From: CAZWLY01 sp964634465
Lineage (GTDB): Bacteria; Desulfobacterota; Desulfarculia; G963662305
Direction of reading: 5' to 3'
NCBI GenBank assembly: GCA_964634465.1
Contig: CAZWLY010000024.1
Coordinates: forward strand, 1-28,321
DNA: 28,321 bases
The notes beneath the pieces are model-generated. The model saw only the letters and a list, made by a program, of their open reading frames with translations. It was not told the DNA's origin and searched no databases. Shown in pieces: positions 1-8,451 of this stretch. The position numbers and the translations under genes are program-made. Numbering within the stretch: the first letter of the stretch is position 1; the number at the start of each line of letters is the position of its first letter.

Positions 1-16
1 AACCCCTTGAAATCCT

Positions 17-61
17 TGGTGGAGCTGAGGGGACTTGAACCCCTGACCTCATGACCGCCAG
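17..61 (-). tRNA. 3' fragment of a tRNA-Ala(GGC) gene, likely integration scar
   Basis: Read on the minus strand, this segment has an intact tRNA 3' half. It runs through anticodon loop CTGGCGG (anticodon GGC), 3' anticodon strand TCATG, variable loop AGGTC, a T stem of five pairs (AGGGG/CCCCT) around TTCAAGT, the 3' acceptor strand CAGCTCC, discriminator A and an encoded CCA. The expected 5' half (acceptor GGAGCTG, D arm, anticodon strand CATGA) is absent: homology stops at the anticodon loop boundary near 61/62. Integrases that use tRNA genes typically duplicate exactly such a 3' segment, so this is probably an att remnant rather than a working tRNA. No second copy and no intact partner gene are in the window. 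Confidence 0.7.
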
Positions 62-70
62 CCATTATTC

Positions 71-99
71 TTGTCGCCGAGCGATAAATGACCTATGAT
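71..99 (+). promoter_or_regulatory. Sigma70-like promoter of the TRAP operon
   Basis: A -35 box TTGTCG (71-76) and a -10 box TATGAT (94-99) are separated by exactly 17 bases. The promoter lies just to the right of the tRNA fragment. It would give a leader of about 190 bases before the DctP gene. No terminator or riboswitch was recognised in that leader. Confidence 0.5.
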
Positions 100-295
100 G
101 ATCTGGCAAATCGAGGGTCATCGTAAGGCGGTATCACCATCATCCGGCAGCCGAAGCGCACTGGGAACGGAATCGATCCCGGTGGACGGTTCTTCCCGCG
201 GCGGTGCGGGCAGACGCCCCGCCGGCTGAAAGGGCCGAAACGGGTCGCTCGCTTCGGGTCCGGCGAGTCAATCGTTCAGGGTTAAGGAGGGAAGA

Positions 296-1312
296 ATGAG
301 GGTGAAAAGGGCATCCTTGCTGGTCATCGCCTTGGTCGCGGTCCTTCTCGGCGTCTGGAGCGCCTCTCCGGCCCAGGCCAAGCTCCGGCTCAAAATCTCC
401 CACCAATTCGCCAAAGGAGACGTCCGCGACGAACTCTGCCGCGTCTTCGCCGAGAAGGTGAAGGCCAAGCTGGGAGGCGAGGTGGACTTCCGGATCTATC
501 CGGCCAAGTCGCTTTTCAAGCCCAAGGAGCAGTGGGACGCCATGCGTAAGGGCTCGCTGGACATGAGCCTCTTCCCCCTGGACTACGCCTCGGGCAAGGT
601 GCCTCAGTTCTCGATCACGCTCATGCCCTGCTCGGTCTCGTCCATGAAACAGGCCCACAAGTGGGGCCAGACCGAGGTCGGTAAGCGCATCGAAAAGCTG
701 GCCGAGAAAAACGGCGTCAAGATCATGGTCTGGGCCTGGCTCAACGGCGGTCTGGGCTCCAACAAGCGGATGATCAAGACGCCGGCCGACGTGCCGGGCC
801 TCAAGATGCGCGCCGCCGGCAAGAAGTTCGAGTACATGCTCAAAGAGGCCGGCGCCTCGATCACCTCCATGCCGTCCTCGGAGATCTACCACGCCATGGC
901 CACCGGCGTTCTGGACTCGTGCATGACCTCCACCGGCTCCTTCGTCACCTACCGACTCTACGAGCAGATCAAATTCATCAACATCCCCAGGGACTACTCG
1001 ATCTGGTACATGGCCGAGCCGCTGTGCATCTCGCTGAAGACCTGGAACCGACTCTCCGCCAAGCAGAAAAAAGCCTTCGAGGAGGTGGCGGCCGAAATGA
1101 CCGCCAACTGGGTCGAGCCCAAGATGTCGGCGGCGACCCAGACCATGATCGACGCCTACTCCAAGGCCGGGGTCAAGATCCACTACATGACCAAGGCCGA
1201 ATTCGACCAGTGGCTCGACTTAGCCAGGAAGTCGTCCTGGAAGAACTTCGCCGAGACCGTCGAGGGCGGCAAGGAGCTTCTGGATCTGGCCCTCGAGGCC
1301 ATGAGCCAGTAA
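296..1312 (+). CDS. dctP: TRAP transporter periplasmic substrate-binding protein (DctP family)
   Basis: A 338-residue extracytoplasmic solute receptor for a tripartite ATP-independent periplasmic transporter. It captures an organic acid in the periplasm and hands it to the DctQ-DctM membrane pair. The N-terminus is a Sec signal peptide: basic MRVKR, a hydrophobic stretch, and a likely cut after ASPAQA near residue 28. The mature part has the DctP hallmarks, including GLKMRAAG with the Arg that usually salt-bridges the substrate carboxylate and the downstream 'SSEIYHAMATGVLDS' region. The ATG is preceded by a strong AAGGAGGG site (283-290). It is the first gene of a three-gene operon. Length is typical for the family. 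The ligand cannot be told from sequence; a carboxylate is the family norm. Confidence 0.93.
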   Translation: MRVKRASLLVIALVAVLLGVWSASPAQAKLRLKISHQFAKGDVRDELCRVFAEKVKAKLGGEVDFRIYPAKSLFKPKEQWDAMRKGSLDMSLFPLDYASGKVPQFSITLMPCSVSSMKQAHKWGQTEVGKRIEKLAEKNGVKIMVWAWLNGGLGSNKRMIKTPADVPGLKMRAAGKKFEYMLKEAGASITSMPSSEIYHAMATGVLDSCMTSTGSFVTYRLYEQIKFINIPRDYSIWYMAEPLCISLKTWNRLSAKQKKAFEEVAAEMTANWVEPKMSAATQTMIDAYSKAGVKIHYMTKAEFDQWLDLARKSSWKNFAETVEGGKELLDLALEAMSQ

Positions 1313-1411
1313 TCCAGCCGAGTCAACCGTCTCCACCCTGGCGGTCTGGGGCCTCCCGGCCGCCGGGGTGAACCATCGAGATCAAGAGATCGGAACTGAG
1401 TGGGAGTGGAG

Positions 1412-2011
1412 ATGGCGAACAAGAGGGGCGGGGTCTGGCCCTTGGTCGGGCGTCTGGTCGAGCGGATCAACGTGCTGACCGGTTTTCTCGGTGCGCTGGC
1501 GATAATGGCCGCGGCGCTGATCGTCACCGAGGGCGTGATCGTGCGCAAGGTCTTGGGCCTGTCCACGGTCTGGCAGATCGAGATGTCGGTCTTCCTTTTG
1601 ATGTACGCCTGCTTCGTCGGCGCCGGCTACGCCCAACGCAACCACCACCACCTAAACGTCGACCTGGTCATCATCCACCTCTCGCCCAAGGGCCGCGAGA
1701 TCGTCCTTTTGATCACGGCCGTCGTCTCCTGCCTGATCTGCGGCCTCATCGCCTATCACGCCTGGCCGATGTGGTGGGAGTCGCTGGTAAACAACGAGCA
1801 CACCGAATCGCTCTGGGGGCCGCCGCTTTGGATTCCCTACCTTTTTTTGCCCCTCGGCATGACCCTGCTCTTTCTGCAGTACCTGGTCCAGATCGTGGAC
1901 CAAATCGGTCAGATCAGATCCGGGGCCTATAGAACCGAGGCGGTCAGAACCGAGCTCAAGGGCATCGAGATTCCGGCCGGCAGGGGAGACGAGGAGGGCG
2001 ACGATGAGTGA
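1412..2011 (+). CDS. dctQ: TRAP transporter small permease (DctQ family)
   Basis: A protein of about 199 residues with four predicted membrane helices and a polar C-terminal tail. It is the small integral-membrane subunit that couples the DctP receptor to the large DctM permease. The family signature is visible in the second helix and following loop (a WQIE/S segment, then GAGYAQRNHHHLNVD, the usual 'R..H..VD' pattern). I chose the ATG at 1412 because GGGAG (1402-1406) is well spaced before it; an in-frame GTG at 1400 would add four residues. The 3' end overlaps the start of dctM by eight bases, so translation is probably coupled. Confidence 0.9.
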   Translation: MANKRGGVWPLVGRLVERINVLTGFLGALAIMAAALIVTEGVIVRKVLGLSTVWQIEMSVFLLMYACFVGAGYAQRNHHHLNVDLVIIHLSPKGREIVLLITAVVSCLICGLIAYHAWPMWWESLVNNEHTESLWGPPLWIPYLFLPLGMTLLFLQYLVQIVDQIGQIRSGAYRTEAVRTELKGIEIPAGRGDEEGDDE

Positions 2012-3389
2012 GCAGGTTTTAAGCGTCGTCGTCTTTTCCAGCGCCCTGGTGCTGCTCCTGTCCGGCATCCCCATCTGGTCCGGCCTGGCCGCGGTGTCTC
2101 TCCTCTATATCCTCATCTACTCGCCGCACATCATGGAGACGGTTCCTTTCGTCCTCTACAGCGCCATGGACAGCTTCGCCCTGCTGGCCATTCCGCTGTT
2201 CATTCTCTTGTCGGCGCCGATAGCCTGGTCCAAGGCCAGCGGTGATCTGTATGAGGCGCTCCACCGCTGGCTCTACAAGCTGCCCGGCGGCTTGGGGATA
2301 AGCTCCATGCTGGCCTCGGGCATCTTCGCCGCCCTGTGCGGCTCCTCGCCGGCCACGGCGGCGGCCATCGGCGGCATCGGCATTCCCGAGATGCGGCGGC
2401 GGGGCTACCCGCCTTCCCTGGCCTGCGGGCTGATCGCCCACTCGGGCACTTTCGGCATCCTCATTCCGCCGTCGATCACCATGATCCTCTACGGGATCGC
2501 CACCGAGACCTCCATCGGCAAGTGCTTCATCGCCGGAATTTTGCCCGGCTGCCTGGAGATCCTGCTCAGTTGCATCTGGGTCGTCTTCTATTTCAAGTAC
2601 ACTCGGGCCGGGCGGGCGATCCGGACCGCGGAACGCGACATTCACGAGGGGGCCCGAGACGAGGGCCGCTACGAGGGCTGGCAAAAGGACCGGAACGGCG
2701 CCTGGGTCGAACGCTACACCTTGAAGGAGCAACTGGCCTATCTGCCCCGGGTGTTGCCGTTCATCTTGATCATCTTCGGCATCATGGGTTCGCTCTACGG
2801 CGGCTGGGCCACGCCCAGTGAGGCGGCCGGCGTGGGCGCGGTGCTGTCGTTTCTGCTGGTGATGACCATCTACCGGGTCTGGCGCTGGCGGGACATCAAG
2901 GAGATTCTGCACAAGGCGCTCAACGAATCGACCATGATCCTGATGATCATGGCCGCGGCGCTGCTTTTCGCCTACGTCTGCTCCGACCTCTACGTCACCC
3001 AGGCCCTGGCCGAGCTGATCCTGGGACTGCCCTTGGGCAAGTGGGGCATCATTCTTTTCATCAACATCCTGCTGTTGATCCTGGGCTTCTTCATCCCGCC
3101 GGCGGCGGTCATCTTGATGGTCGCCCCGATGCTCCTGCCGGTCATCACCGGGCTGGGCTTCGACCCGGTCTGGTTCGCGGTGATCATGACCGTCAACTTG
3201 GAGATCGGCCTGGTCACCCCGCCGGTGGGCCTGAACCTCTACATCGTCAAGGGGATCGCGCCCGACGTGCCCTTGAGCCAGGTCCTGTGGGGCGTGCTGC
3301 CGTTCGTGATCATCGAGGGCATCGTGATCGTCCTCGTCTGCATCTTCCCCGAGCTGGCCACCTGGCTGCCGAGCAAGATGATCGGCTAG
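2004..3389 (+). CDS. dctM: TRAP transporter large permease (DctM family)
   Basis: A 461-residue polytopic inner-membrane protein forming the ion-driven channel of the TRAP transporter, normally Na+-coupled in this family. Many hydrophobic segments span the whole length. Family features include the N-terminal 'SGIPIWSGLA' helix, a Gly/Ala-rich repeat region with GSSPATAAAIGGIGIPEM, the loop 'HSGTFGILIPPSITMILYGI', and its C-terminal counterpart 'VTPPVGLNLYIVKGIA'. Residues 200-245 form a charged cytoplasmic insertion between helices, somewhat longer than in many homologues. The start overlaps dctQ and is preceded by GAGGAGGG. It is the last gene of the operon; a decayed IS481 remnant begins shortly after the stop. 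Confidence 0.93.
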   Translation: MSEQVLSVVVFSSALVLLLSGIPIWSGLAAVSLLYILIYSPHIMETVPFVLYSAMDSFALLAIPLFILLSAPIAWSKASGDLYEALHRWLYKLPGGLGISSMLASGIFAALCGSSPATAAAIGGIGIPEMRRRGYPPSLACGLIAHSGTFGILIPPSITMILYGIATETSIGKCFIAGILPGCLEILLSCIWVVFYFKYTRAGRAIRTAERDIHEGARDEGRYEGWQKDRNGAWVERYTLKEQLAYLPRVLPFILIIFGIMGSLYGGWATPSEAAGVGAVLSFLLVMTIYRVWRWRDIKEILHKALNESTMILMIMAAALLFAYVCSDLYVTQALAELILGLPLGKWGIILFINILLLILGFFIPPAAVILMVAPMLLPVITGLGFDPVWFAVIMTVNLEIGLVTPPVGLNLYIVKGIAPDVPLSQVLWGVLPFVIIEGIVIVLVCIFPELATWLPSKMIG

Positions 3390-3429
3390 CCCGGAGGCGA
3401 GGCATCCAGGCCCGGCGGAGGCGGCCCAA

Positions 3430-3864
3430 GGAAAAGATCGAACTGGCCGGGGAACAGATCAGTCTCCTGGAGCGCTTCGGCCCGGAGTTTTCGGGAGCGG
3501 CACGTCGAAACCAACGGCGTGGGCGACCTGGTGGCCGTGGACGTCTTCCTGGCCGGCAGCCTGAAGGGGCGTGGGCCGAGTGTGTCTCCAGTCGGTGATC
3601 GACCGCCACAGCCGATACGCCCTGGGGCCGGTCCTGCACCCCCAGGACCAGCGGCAAGGCCGAACGCTTCGTCCAGGCCAGTATCGAGGAATGGGCCGGC
3701 AAACAGGCTTATGAGTCATCCGCTGAGAGGGCGGAGCGCCTCCAGACATGGATGGAAAAATACAACCACACCAGACCCCACGCCGCCCTCGACAGAAAAC
3801 CGCCAATCACCAGACTCAAAAACTGCGAACAACGTCCTTGATAACTACAGGTTAGGTCCGCCGA
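3430..3864 (+). pseudogene. Decayed IS481-family transposase (rve integrase core)
   Basis: Broken fragments of one DDE transposase can be followed by switching frames. 'LAGEQISLLERFG' is followed by FRERHVET, which needs a one-base skip near the TTTTC at 3489-3493. Then comes GDLVAVDVFLAGSLKG, a shift in the AAGGGGCG run near 3570, and 'VGRVCLQSVIDRHSRYALG'. An internal deletion then removes most of the catalytic core and joins directly to GKAERFVQASIEEWAG (from 3653) and 'YNHTRPHAALDRKPPITRL'. This frame stops at 3839-3841, while the canonical NNVLDNY ending lies in another frame. The 'VAVD.F..G.LKG' and 'GKAERF...NHHRPH' motifs are characteristic of the IS481 family. No terminal inverted repeats or target duplication were identified. 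It is clearly non-functional. Confidence 0.85.
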
Positions 3865-3895
3865 ATCACCACATCGAAGACTGAGCGAAGCCGCA

Positions 3896-3921
3896 GACGG
3901 CCCTCCGCCTGGAGAGCCGTC
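3896..3921. other. Hairpin between the IS remnant and the ATPase gene
   Basis: GACGGC (3896-3901) and GCCGTC (3916-3921) pair, with an inner CTCC/GGAG stem separated by a C/A mismatch and a GCCT loop. There is no T tract, so a role as intrinsic terminator is uncertain. It could be a terminal structure of the IS remnant. The rest of 3865-4105 shows no gene. Confidence 0.3.
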
Positions 3922-4105
3922 CGGAAAAAGGGACTCGATCGGGAAATATCAGGCCATTTGAGAGCGAGTCAAGGGACGCCCCTTCCGACGGCTCAAGCCC
4001 GGAGGCCAATTCGGACTGAGCCGCGAAGGCCTGATGAAGAACCCTTACCCTCGTCGAGAAAGAGGGGCGCGGTAATAACTTTTAAGGCGTTGGCTCCTCT
4101 GGGGG

Positions 4106-6245
4106 TCAGGCCCGCAAGAGACGAGCGTTGAGGGCCACTATCACCGTGCTCAAAGACATCAGAACCGCTCCCATGGCCGGGCTGAGAATCACCCCCCAGG
4201 AAGCGAGCACCCCCGCTGCCAGTGGTATGGCCAACAGGTTGTAGCCGGTGGCCCAGAACAGGTTCTGAACCATCTTTCTGTAGGTTGCCTTGGCCAGGCA
4301 CGAAGATGGAAGCCACGTCGCCGGGATCGCTCCGCACCAGCACGATATCCGCGGTTTCGACCGCCACATCGGTTCCGGCGCCCACCGCGATGCCGACATC
4401 GGCGGTGGCCAGGGCCGGCGCGTCGTTTATTCCGTCGCCCGTCATCGCCACCTTGAGTCCGCGCCCCATCAACTCCTTTATCTTCTCCGCTTTCTGGTCC
4501 GGAAGGACTTCGGCGAAATAATCGTCGAGACCCAGCGTTTGGGAAACGGCTTCGGCCACCTCCTTCTTGTCCCCGGTGAGCATCACGCACTTTATTCCCA
4601 TTTGATGAAGTGTTTCTACGGCCTGCTTCGATTCCGGCCTGATAGTGTCGCCCAGCGCCACGGCGCCGACGAGCTCTTCCTCTTTCAAGACGAAGATCAC
4701 CGTCCGCCCTTGGGCGTATTGTTCCGAAAGGGCGCTTTCGTCATACGAGGTCGATTTCTCCACAAGGTAACCGGGGCTCACCACCGCTGCCCTGACGCCG
4801 GCGACAACTCCCTCAACGCCCTTTCCCTTTATGGCCTTGAAATCCGCCGCCCGCTCGATGTCGAGAGATCGCTCCTCGGCCGCACGCACGATGCCCGCGG
4901 CGATCGGGTGCTCCGAAAGGGCTTCCAGCCCCGCGGCCAGTCTCAACACCTCGTCTTCGCTCAGTCCGGCAAAGGGGATGACCGCCTGGACGCCGAAATG
5001 GCCTTCGGTAAGCGTTCCGGTCTTGTCGAAAACCACGGCGTCCACCAGCCGGGCCTGCTCGAACGACACCCGGTTGCGGATCAAGAGTCCTTTTCGGGCG
5101 GCGAGGGCGGTCGAGACCGCCACTACCAGCGGTATCGCCAGGCCCAGGGCGTGGGGGCAGGTTATGACCATCACCGTGACCATCCGCTCGATGGCGAACG
5201 GGATTTCACCGCGCAGGCTGAGCCACACCGCCAACGTCACCCCGCCCGCGGTAAGCGAGACGATGGTAAGCCACATGGCGACGCGGTTGGCCAGGTCCTG
5301 GGTGCGCGACTTCGATTCCTGGGCCCGCCTCACCATCGCCACGACTTGAGACAGGAAGGTCTCCTCCCCCACCTTTTCGACGCGGACGGTGACCGACCCC
5401 TTGCCGTTGAGCGCGCCGCCTATCACCGGATCGCCTTCCTCCTTGGCGACAGGGCGGGATTCGCCGGTGAGAAGCGATTCGTTCACCGTGGTGCGACCTT
5501 CGGTAACCACGCCGTCCGTGGGAAACTTTTCCCCTGGTCGAATGATGATCAGGTCTTCTTTTTGCAACTGTTCGACGGGGACGTCCTTGATGTTCCCGTC
5601 ATCGCTCAGCCGGTGGGCGCTCGACGGCATGAGCTTGACAAGCTCTTCGAGCGCTCTCGACGCCCCCATTATCGACTTCATTTCGATCCAGTGGCCGAGG
5701 AGCATGATGTCGATAAGGGTGGCCAGCTCCCAGAAAAAGACCTTGCCCTCGAGCCCCAGCACGACAGCGACGCTGTAGACGTAGGAAACGGTGACGGCAA
5801 GGGCGATGAGCGTCATCATGCCGGGCCGCAGCTTCCCGAATTCCTGCACGAGCCCCTTCAGGAACGGCCAGCCTCCATAGAGATAAATCACCGAAGCGAG
5901 CGCCAGAAGGACGTAGGCGCTGCCCGGGAAGGCGAGGCTGCCCTCCAGCCCCAGAAAGGCCTGGATCGCCGGCGAGAGGATGAGAACGGGCACGGTGAGC
6001 GCCAAGGAGATCCAGAATCTCTTCTGGAAATCGCGCACCATGTGGGCGTGGTGATCGTGGTGACCATGACCGCCTGCGCCTTCGTGATGTGCGCCGTGCG
6101 CCTCGTGGTGTTCGCCCCCACCATGTCCCTTATGCTCTCCGGGCATGGAGTGGTGAGAGTGTTCAGCACGGGAATGATCCACTCCGTCTTCGCGCCCGGA
6201 AGCCGCCTCATGATGATGCATGTGGTTGCCGTGGTCTTCTTTCAT
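4106..6245 (-). pseudogene. copB: CopB-type heavy-metal P1B ATPase, frameshifted near the C-terminus
   Basis: A metal-exporting P-type ATPase, about 712 residues if repaired. It has a His/Gly-rich N-terminal tail (first ~75 residues) and paired membrane helices. Motifs are TGES (about residue 258), the membrane metal-site motif CPH (about 361), DKTGT with the phosphorylated Asp (about 405), SEHP (about 450), and GDGINDAP (about 601). CPH plus a His-rich tail marks the P1B-3/CopB group, linked to copper or silver. One extra base in the GG at 4297-4298 shifts the frame at about residue 649. The expected final helices ('KMVQNLFWATGYNLLAIPLA' to ALNARLLRA and stop at 4106) are in the next frame. 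Unrepaired, translation runs to 3993 through unrelated sequence. The start ATG at 6245 has a GGGGAG site. Sequencing error and true decay are both possible. Confidence 0.85.
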
Positions 6246-6297
6246 GACTCCCCTTCTTTTTTTTTCAGACCGGCGGCGGGTACGCCGCGGGAATCCA

Positions 6298-6686
6298 TCA
6301 AAGGTTTTCGACAACGGCCTCCAGTTTGGCTCTGACCTCGGCGGCCACCTCCCTCAGTCGCAGATTCTCAACGGCCATCATCGAGGCGACCGGATCGACG
6401 GCGGCCATCTCGACTTCGCCTTCGGCGAGTTCCTGGACGACCACGTTGCAAGGGAGCATGGCGCCTATCTTGTCTTCGAGCGCGAGCGCCTTGTGGGCGA
6501 AGGGCGGGTTGCAGGCCCCGAGAATCTTGTGGGGCCGGAAGTCGACGCCGAACTTCTTCTTCATCGTGGCCTGGACGTCTATCTCGGTGAGGATGCCGAA
6601 ACCTTGTTCTTTCAAGGCCTGGACAACTCGCTCCACGGCTTCGTCGAAAGAAGCCTCGATCGTCTCTTGGTGAAATAGTAGGTCAT
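6298..6686 (-). pseudogene. DUF302 family protein with a single-base frameshift near its start
   Basis: A DUF302-domain protein of about 129 residues if repaired. Such proteins often accompany metal-resistance or redox genes; the biochemical function is not settled. The body is typical: 'FDEAVERVVQALKEQGFGIL', TEIDVQATMKKKFGVDFRPHKILGACNPP, and LLP-like MLPCNVVVQE. The usual N-terminus MTYYFTK starts at the ATG at 6686, behind a strong GGGGGG site, but is in a different frame from the body. One base is missing around 6666-6668 (AAGAGACG where AAG-GAG-ACG is expected). It lies 52 bases upstream of the ATPase, on the same strand, so the two are probably one transcription unit. Confidence 0.8.
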
Positions 6687-7008
6687 TGTTGTTCCCCCCC
6701 TGTGAAGTGGGCCGTCTTGAAGCTGCAAAGCTTGCCGCCCCCAAAGCGAGACGTCTCCGAAAAAAATGCTCCTCGGGCTCCAAGAACTGACGGCGCCCGC
6801 TGGCTCCTCGTTCGCTTGCGCCGGGTCTCGGTCATCCTGTCGTTTTTCGCCCTCGCTTCTTTGGCTGAGGTTCTCGTCCCGCTCGCTCTGCCTCGCCGGG
6901 ATTTCGATTTCACGACCTTGCGGCGGATCGCTCTCGGCTGAGGCAACCGTGTATTCCTCTCCGCGAAACGAACCGAACAGCGGAGTGCGCTCCACCATTA
7001 CCGGAGAT

Positions 7009-7037
7009 ATCATATTTATAATACCGTATTATGTAGC
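7009..7037 (-). promoter_or_regulatory. Promoter with a perfect dyad in the spacer, upstream of the metal pair
   Basis: On the minus strand a -10 box TATGAT (7009-7014) lies 17 bases from a weak -35 GCTACA (7032-7037). The spacer holds a perfect inverted repeat, ATAATAC-C-GTATTAT on the plus strand (7018-7032), in an AT-rich island within GC-rich DNA. A dyad placed between -35 and -10 is typical of sites for metal-responsive or other repressors or activators. It is about 320 bases upstream of the DUF302 start. The regulator is not in the window. Confidence 0.4.
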
Positions 7038-7440
7038 ATATACACCCGGCCGGCCCCAAAAGGATATTTTTCCAGCAATTCCATGGCGATATCCAACCCG
7101 GCCGGCGAGAGGGCGGGAGCGAGAAGAGGTTTTCCTGGTAAACTATGGGCCAAAAAACAGCCGGAGTCTATCGCTTGGGCTTCCGTTTTTTGAGAAGCGC
7201 CCTTGGCATCTTGCGCCAGCGGTTTCATTGGGAAAGGGCGGCGATAAGGCGGCGTCCCTGGAGGGTCGGGGCCGGCTCTCGGCCGTGGGTCGGGAACGGG
7301 AACTCTCTTGGATGCCGGAGGCCGGCTGGAGGGGGTTCACACTCGCGAGGCCAGGTCCGGGTCACGCCGGGATGCCATGCCCTTCATCTGGGAGCGGAGT
7401 ATCAAGGTGGGTGCCCGCGGAGCCGCAACTCCCTGTGAAC

Positions 7441-7484
7441 CAAAGAAAAGCAAAGACCCCGCCGGACTGATCCCGACAGGGTCT
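7441..7484 (-). terminator. Intrinsic terminator of upp
   Basis: Read on the minus strand, AGACCCTGTCGG pairs with CCGGCGGGGTCT: twelve pairs including two G-T wobbles, around the loop GATCAGT. A T-rich run TTTGCTTTTCTTTG follows. It begins about 70 bases after the upp stop codon. Confidence 0.8.
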
Positions 7485-7557
7485 CGCCTCGACCAACAAC
7501 CGCCTTGAGCTGCCGAATTGAAACCGGCCTCGCCGATCGGCCGCCGGCTCGATTCGA

Positions 7558-8184
7558 CTACTTGGTGCCGAACAGCCGGTCGCCGGCGTCGCCCAAGCCG
7601 GGCAAGATGTAGTAGATCTCGTTGAGCCGTTCATCCAGGGAGGCGCCCCAGATCTCCACGTCGGGATGGTGGCGCTCCATCTCCTGGACGCCTTCGGGCG
7701 CGGCCACCAGGCAGATGGCCTTGATCCTGGAGCAGCCGGCCTCCTTGAGCAGGTTCACCGCGGCCGCCATCGAGCCGCCGGTGGCCAGCATCGGGTCGAG
7801 GATGATGGTCGTGCGCTGATCGATGTCGCTGCAGAACTTGCTGTAATACTGAACCGGCTCGGCCGTCTCCTCGTTGCGATAAAGCCCGACCACGTTGACC
7901 CTGGCCGAAGGGATGAGGTCCAGGACGCCCTGGAGCATACCGATGCCGGCCCTCAGAATCGGGGCCACGGCCACCTTCTTGCCCGAGACCTTTTGGACGC
8001 GCACCGGCCCGGCCCAGCCCTCGACCTCTTTGGTCTCGGTGATCATGTATCGGGTCGCCTCGTAGGTCAGCAGGTTGGTCAACTCGCGGGTTACTTGGCG
8101 AAAGAGGGTGGTGTTGGTTTTGACGTTGCGCAAGATGCCCAGTTTGTGTTGGATCAGCGGGTGGTTGACCGGGTGGAACGACAT
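7558..8184 (-). CDS. upp: Uracil phosphoribosyltransferase
   Basis: A 208-residue cytoplasmic salvage enzyme that makes UMP and pyrophosphate from uracil and PRPP. The family N-terminus is recognisable (HPLIQHKLGILRN, then RQVTRELTNLLTYEATR). The PRPP-binding loop reads DPMLATGGSM at about residues 132-141. The uracil-binding C-terminus reads 'LDERLNEIYYILPGLGDAGDRLFGTK', ending on the usual GDAGDR(L/I)FGT. Length matches the family (about 208). The ATG has a GGAGG site seven bases upstream. It is followed by a strong terminator and appears to be a single-gene transcript. Confidence 0.97.
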   Translation of the reverse strand: MSFHPVNHPLIQHKLGILRNVKTNTTLFRQVTRELTNLLTYEATRYMITETKEVEGWAGPVRVQKVSGKKVAVAPILRAGIGMLQGVLDLIPSARVNVVGLYRNEETAEPVQYYSKFCSDIDQRTTIILDPMLATGGSMAAAVNLLKEAGCSRIKAICLVAAPEGVQEMERHHPDVEIWGASLDERLNEIYYILPGLGDAGDRLFGTK

Positions 8185-8451
8185 TTACGCCTCCAACTGA
8201 TTTAAAGATGTCTATCAAGATGCGCCCCACCCGGGCGAACCGAGGGCGTCGGAGCCTTCCGGCCCGCACGCGAGGGTGGGCTTGGTTCCTTTTGGACGCC
8301 GGAGAGGGCGTAAAGGCGGCGGCCGAGCGGGCGGCGTGACGCCCGGCCCATGTTGCTACTTTTCCGCCGGCGAGTCAAGCCGGTTCACGGCCGCGACCCC
8401 AGGCCCGATCGGTCGCCTGGCTCGCCTGGCCGCGGTTCGACCGGCCGAGAC

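Larger units (their letters stand above)
6687..7557. other. Long region without a convincing gene
   Basis: Several open frames cross this 870-base stretch on both strands, but none has a recognisable family, a good ribosome site and plausible composition together. The longest (plus, 6766-7470) reads as low-complexity Arg/Ser/Pro-rich sequence. The region holds an AT-rich promoter-like patch (7009-7037) and the upp terminator (7441-7484). The rest shows nothing I can name. It may be a long leader of the DUF302-ATPase transcript plus degraded sequence. Confidence 0.5.

Noticed and set aside
17..100. An intact tRNA gene at the left edge
   Set aside because: D arm and 5' acceptor strand are absent; only the 3' half from the anticodon loop can be folded.
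4290..6335. A 681-codon open frame on the plus strand opposite the ATPase
   Set aside because: It is His/Arg/Asp-rich reverse-complement sequence of the P1B ATPase with no domain of its own; a GC-driven shadow.
6766..7470. A 234-codon plus-strand open frame
   Set aside because: Biased composition, no recognisable family, no good ribosome site, and it crosses the upp terminator and the promoter-like patch.
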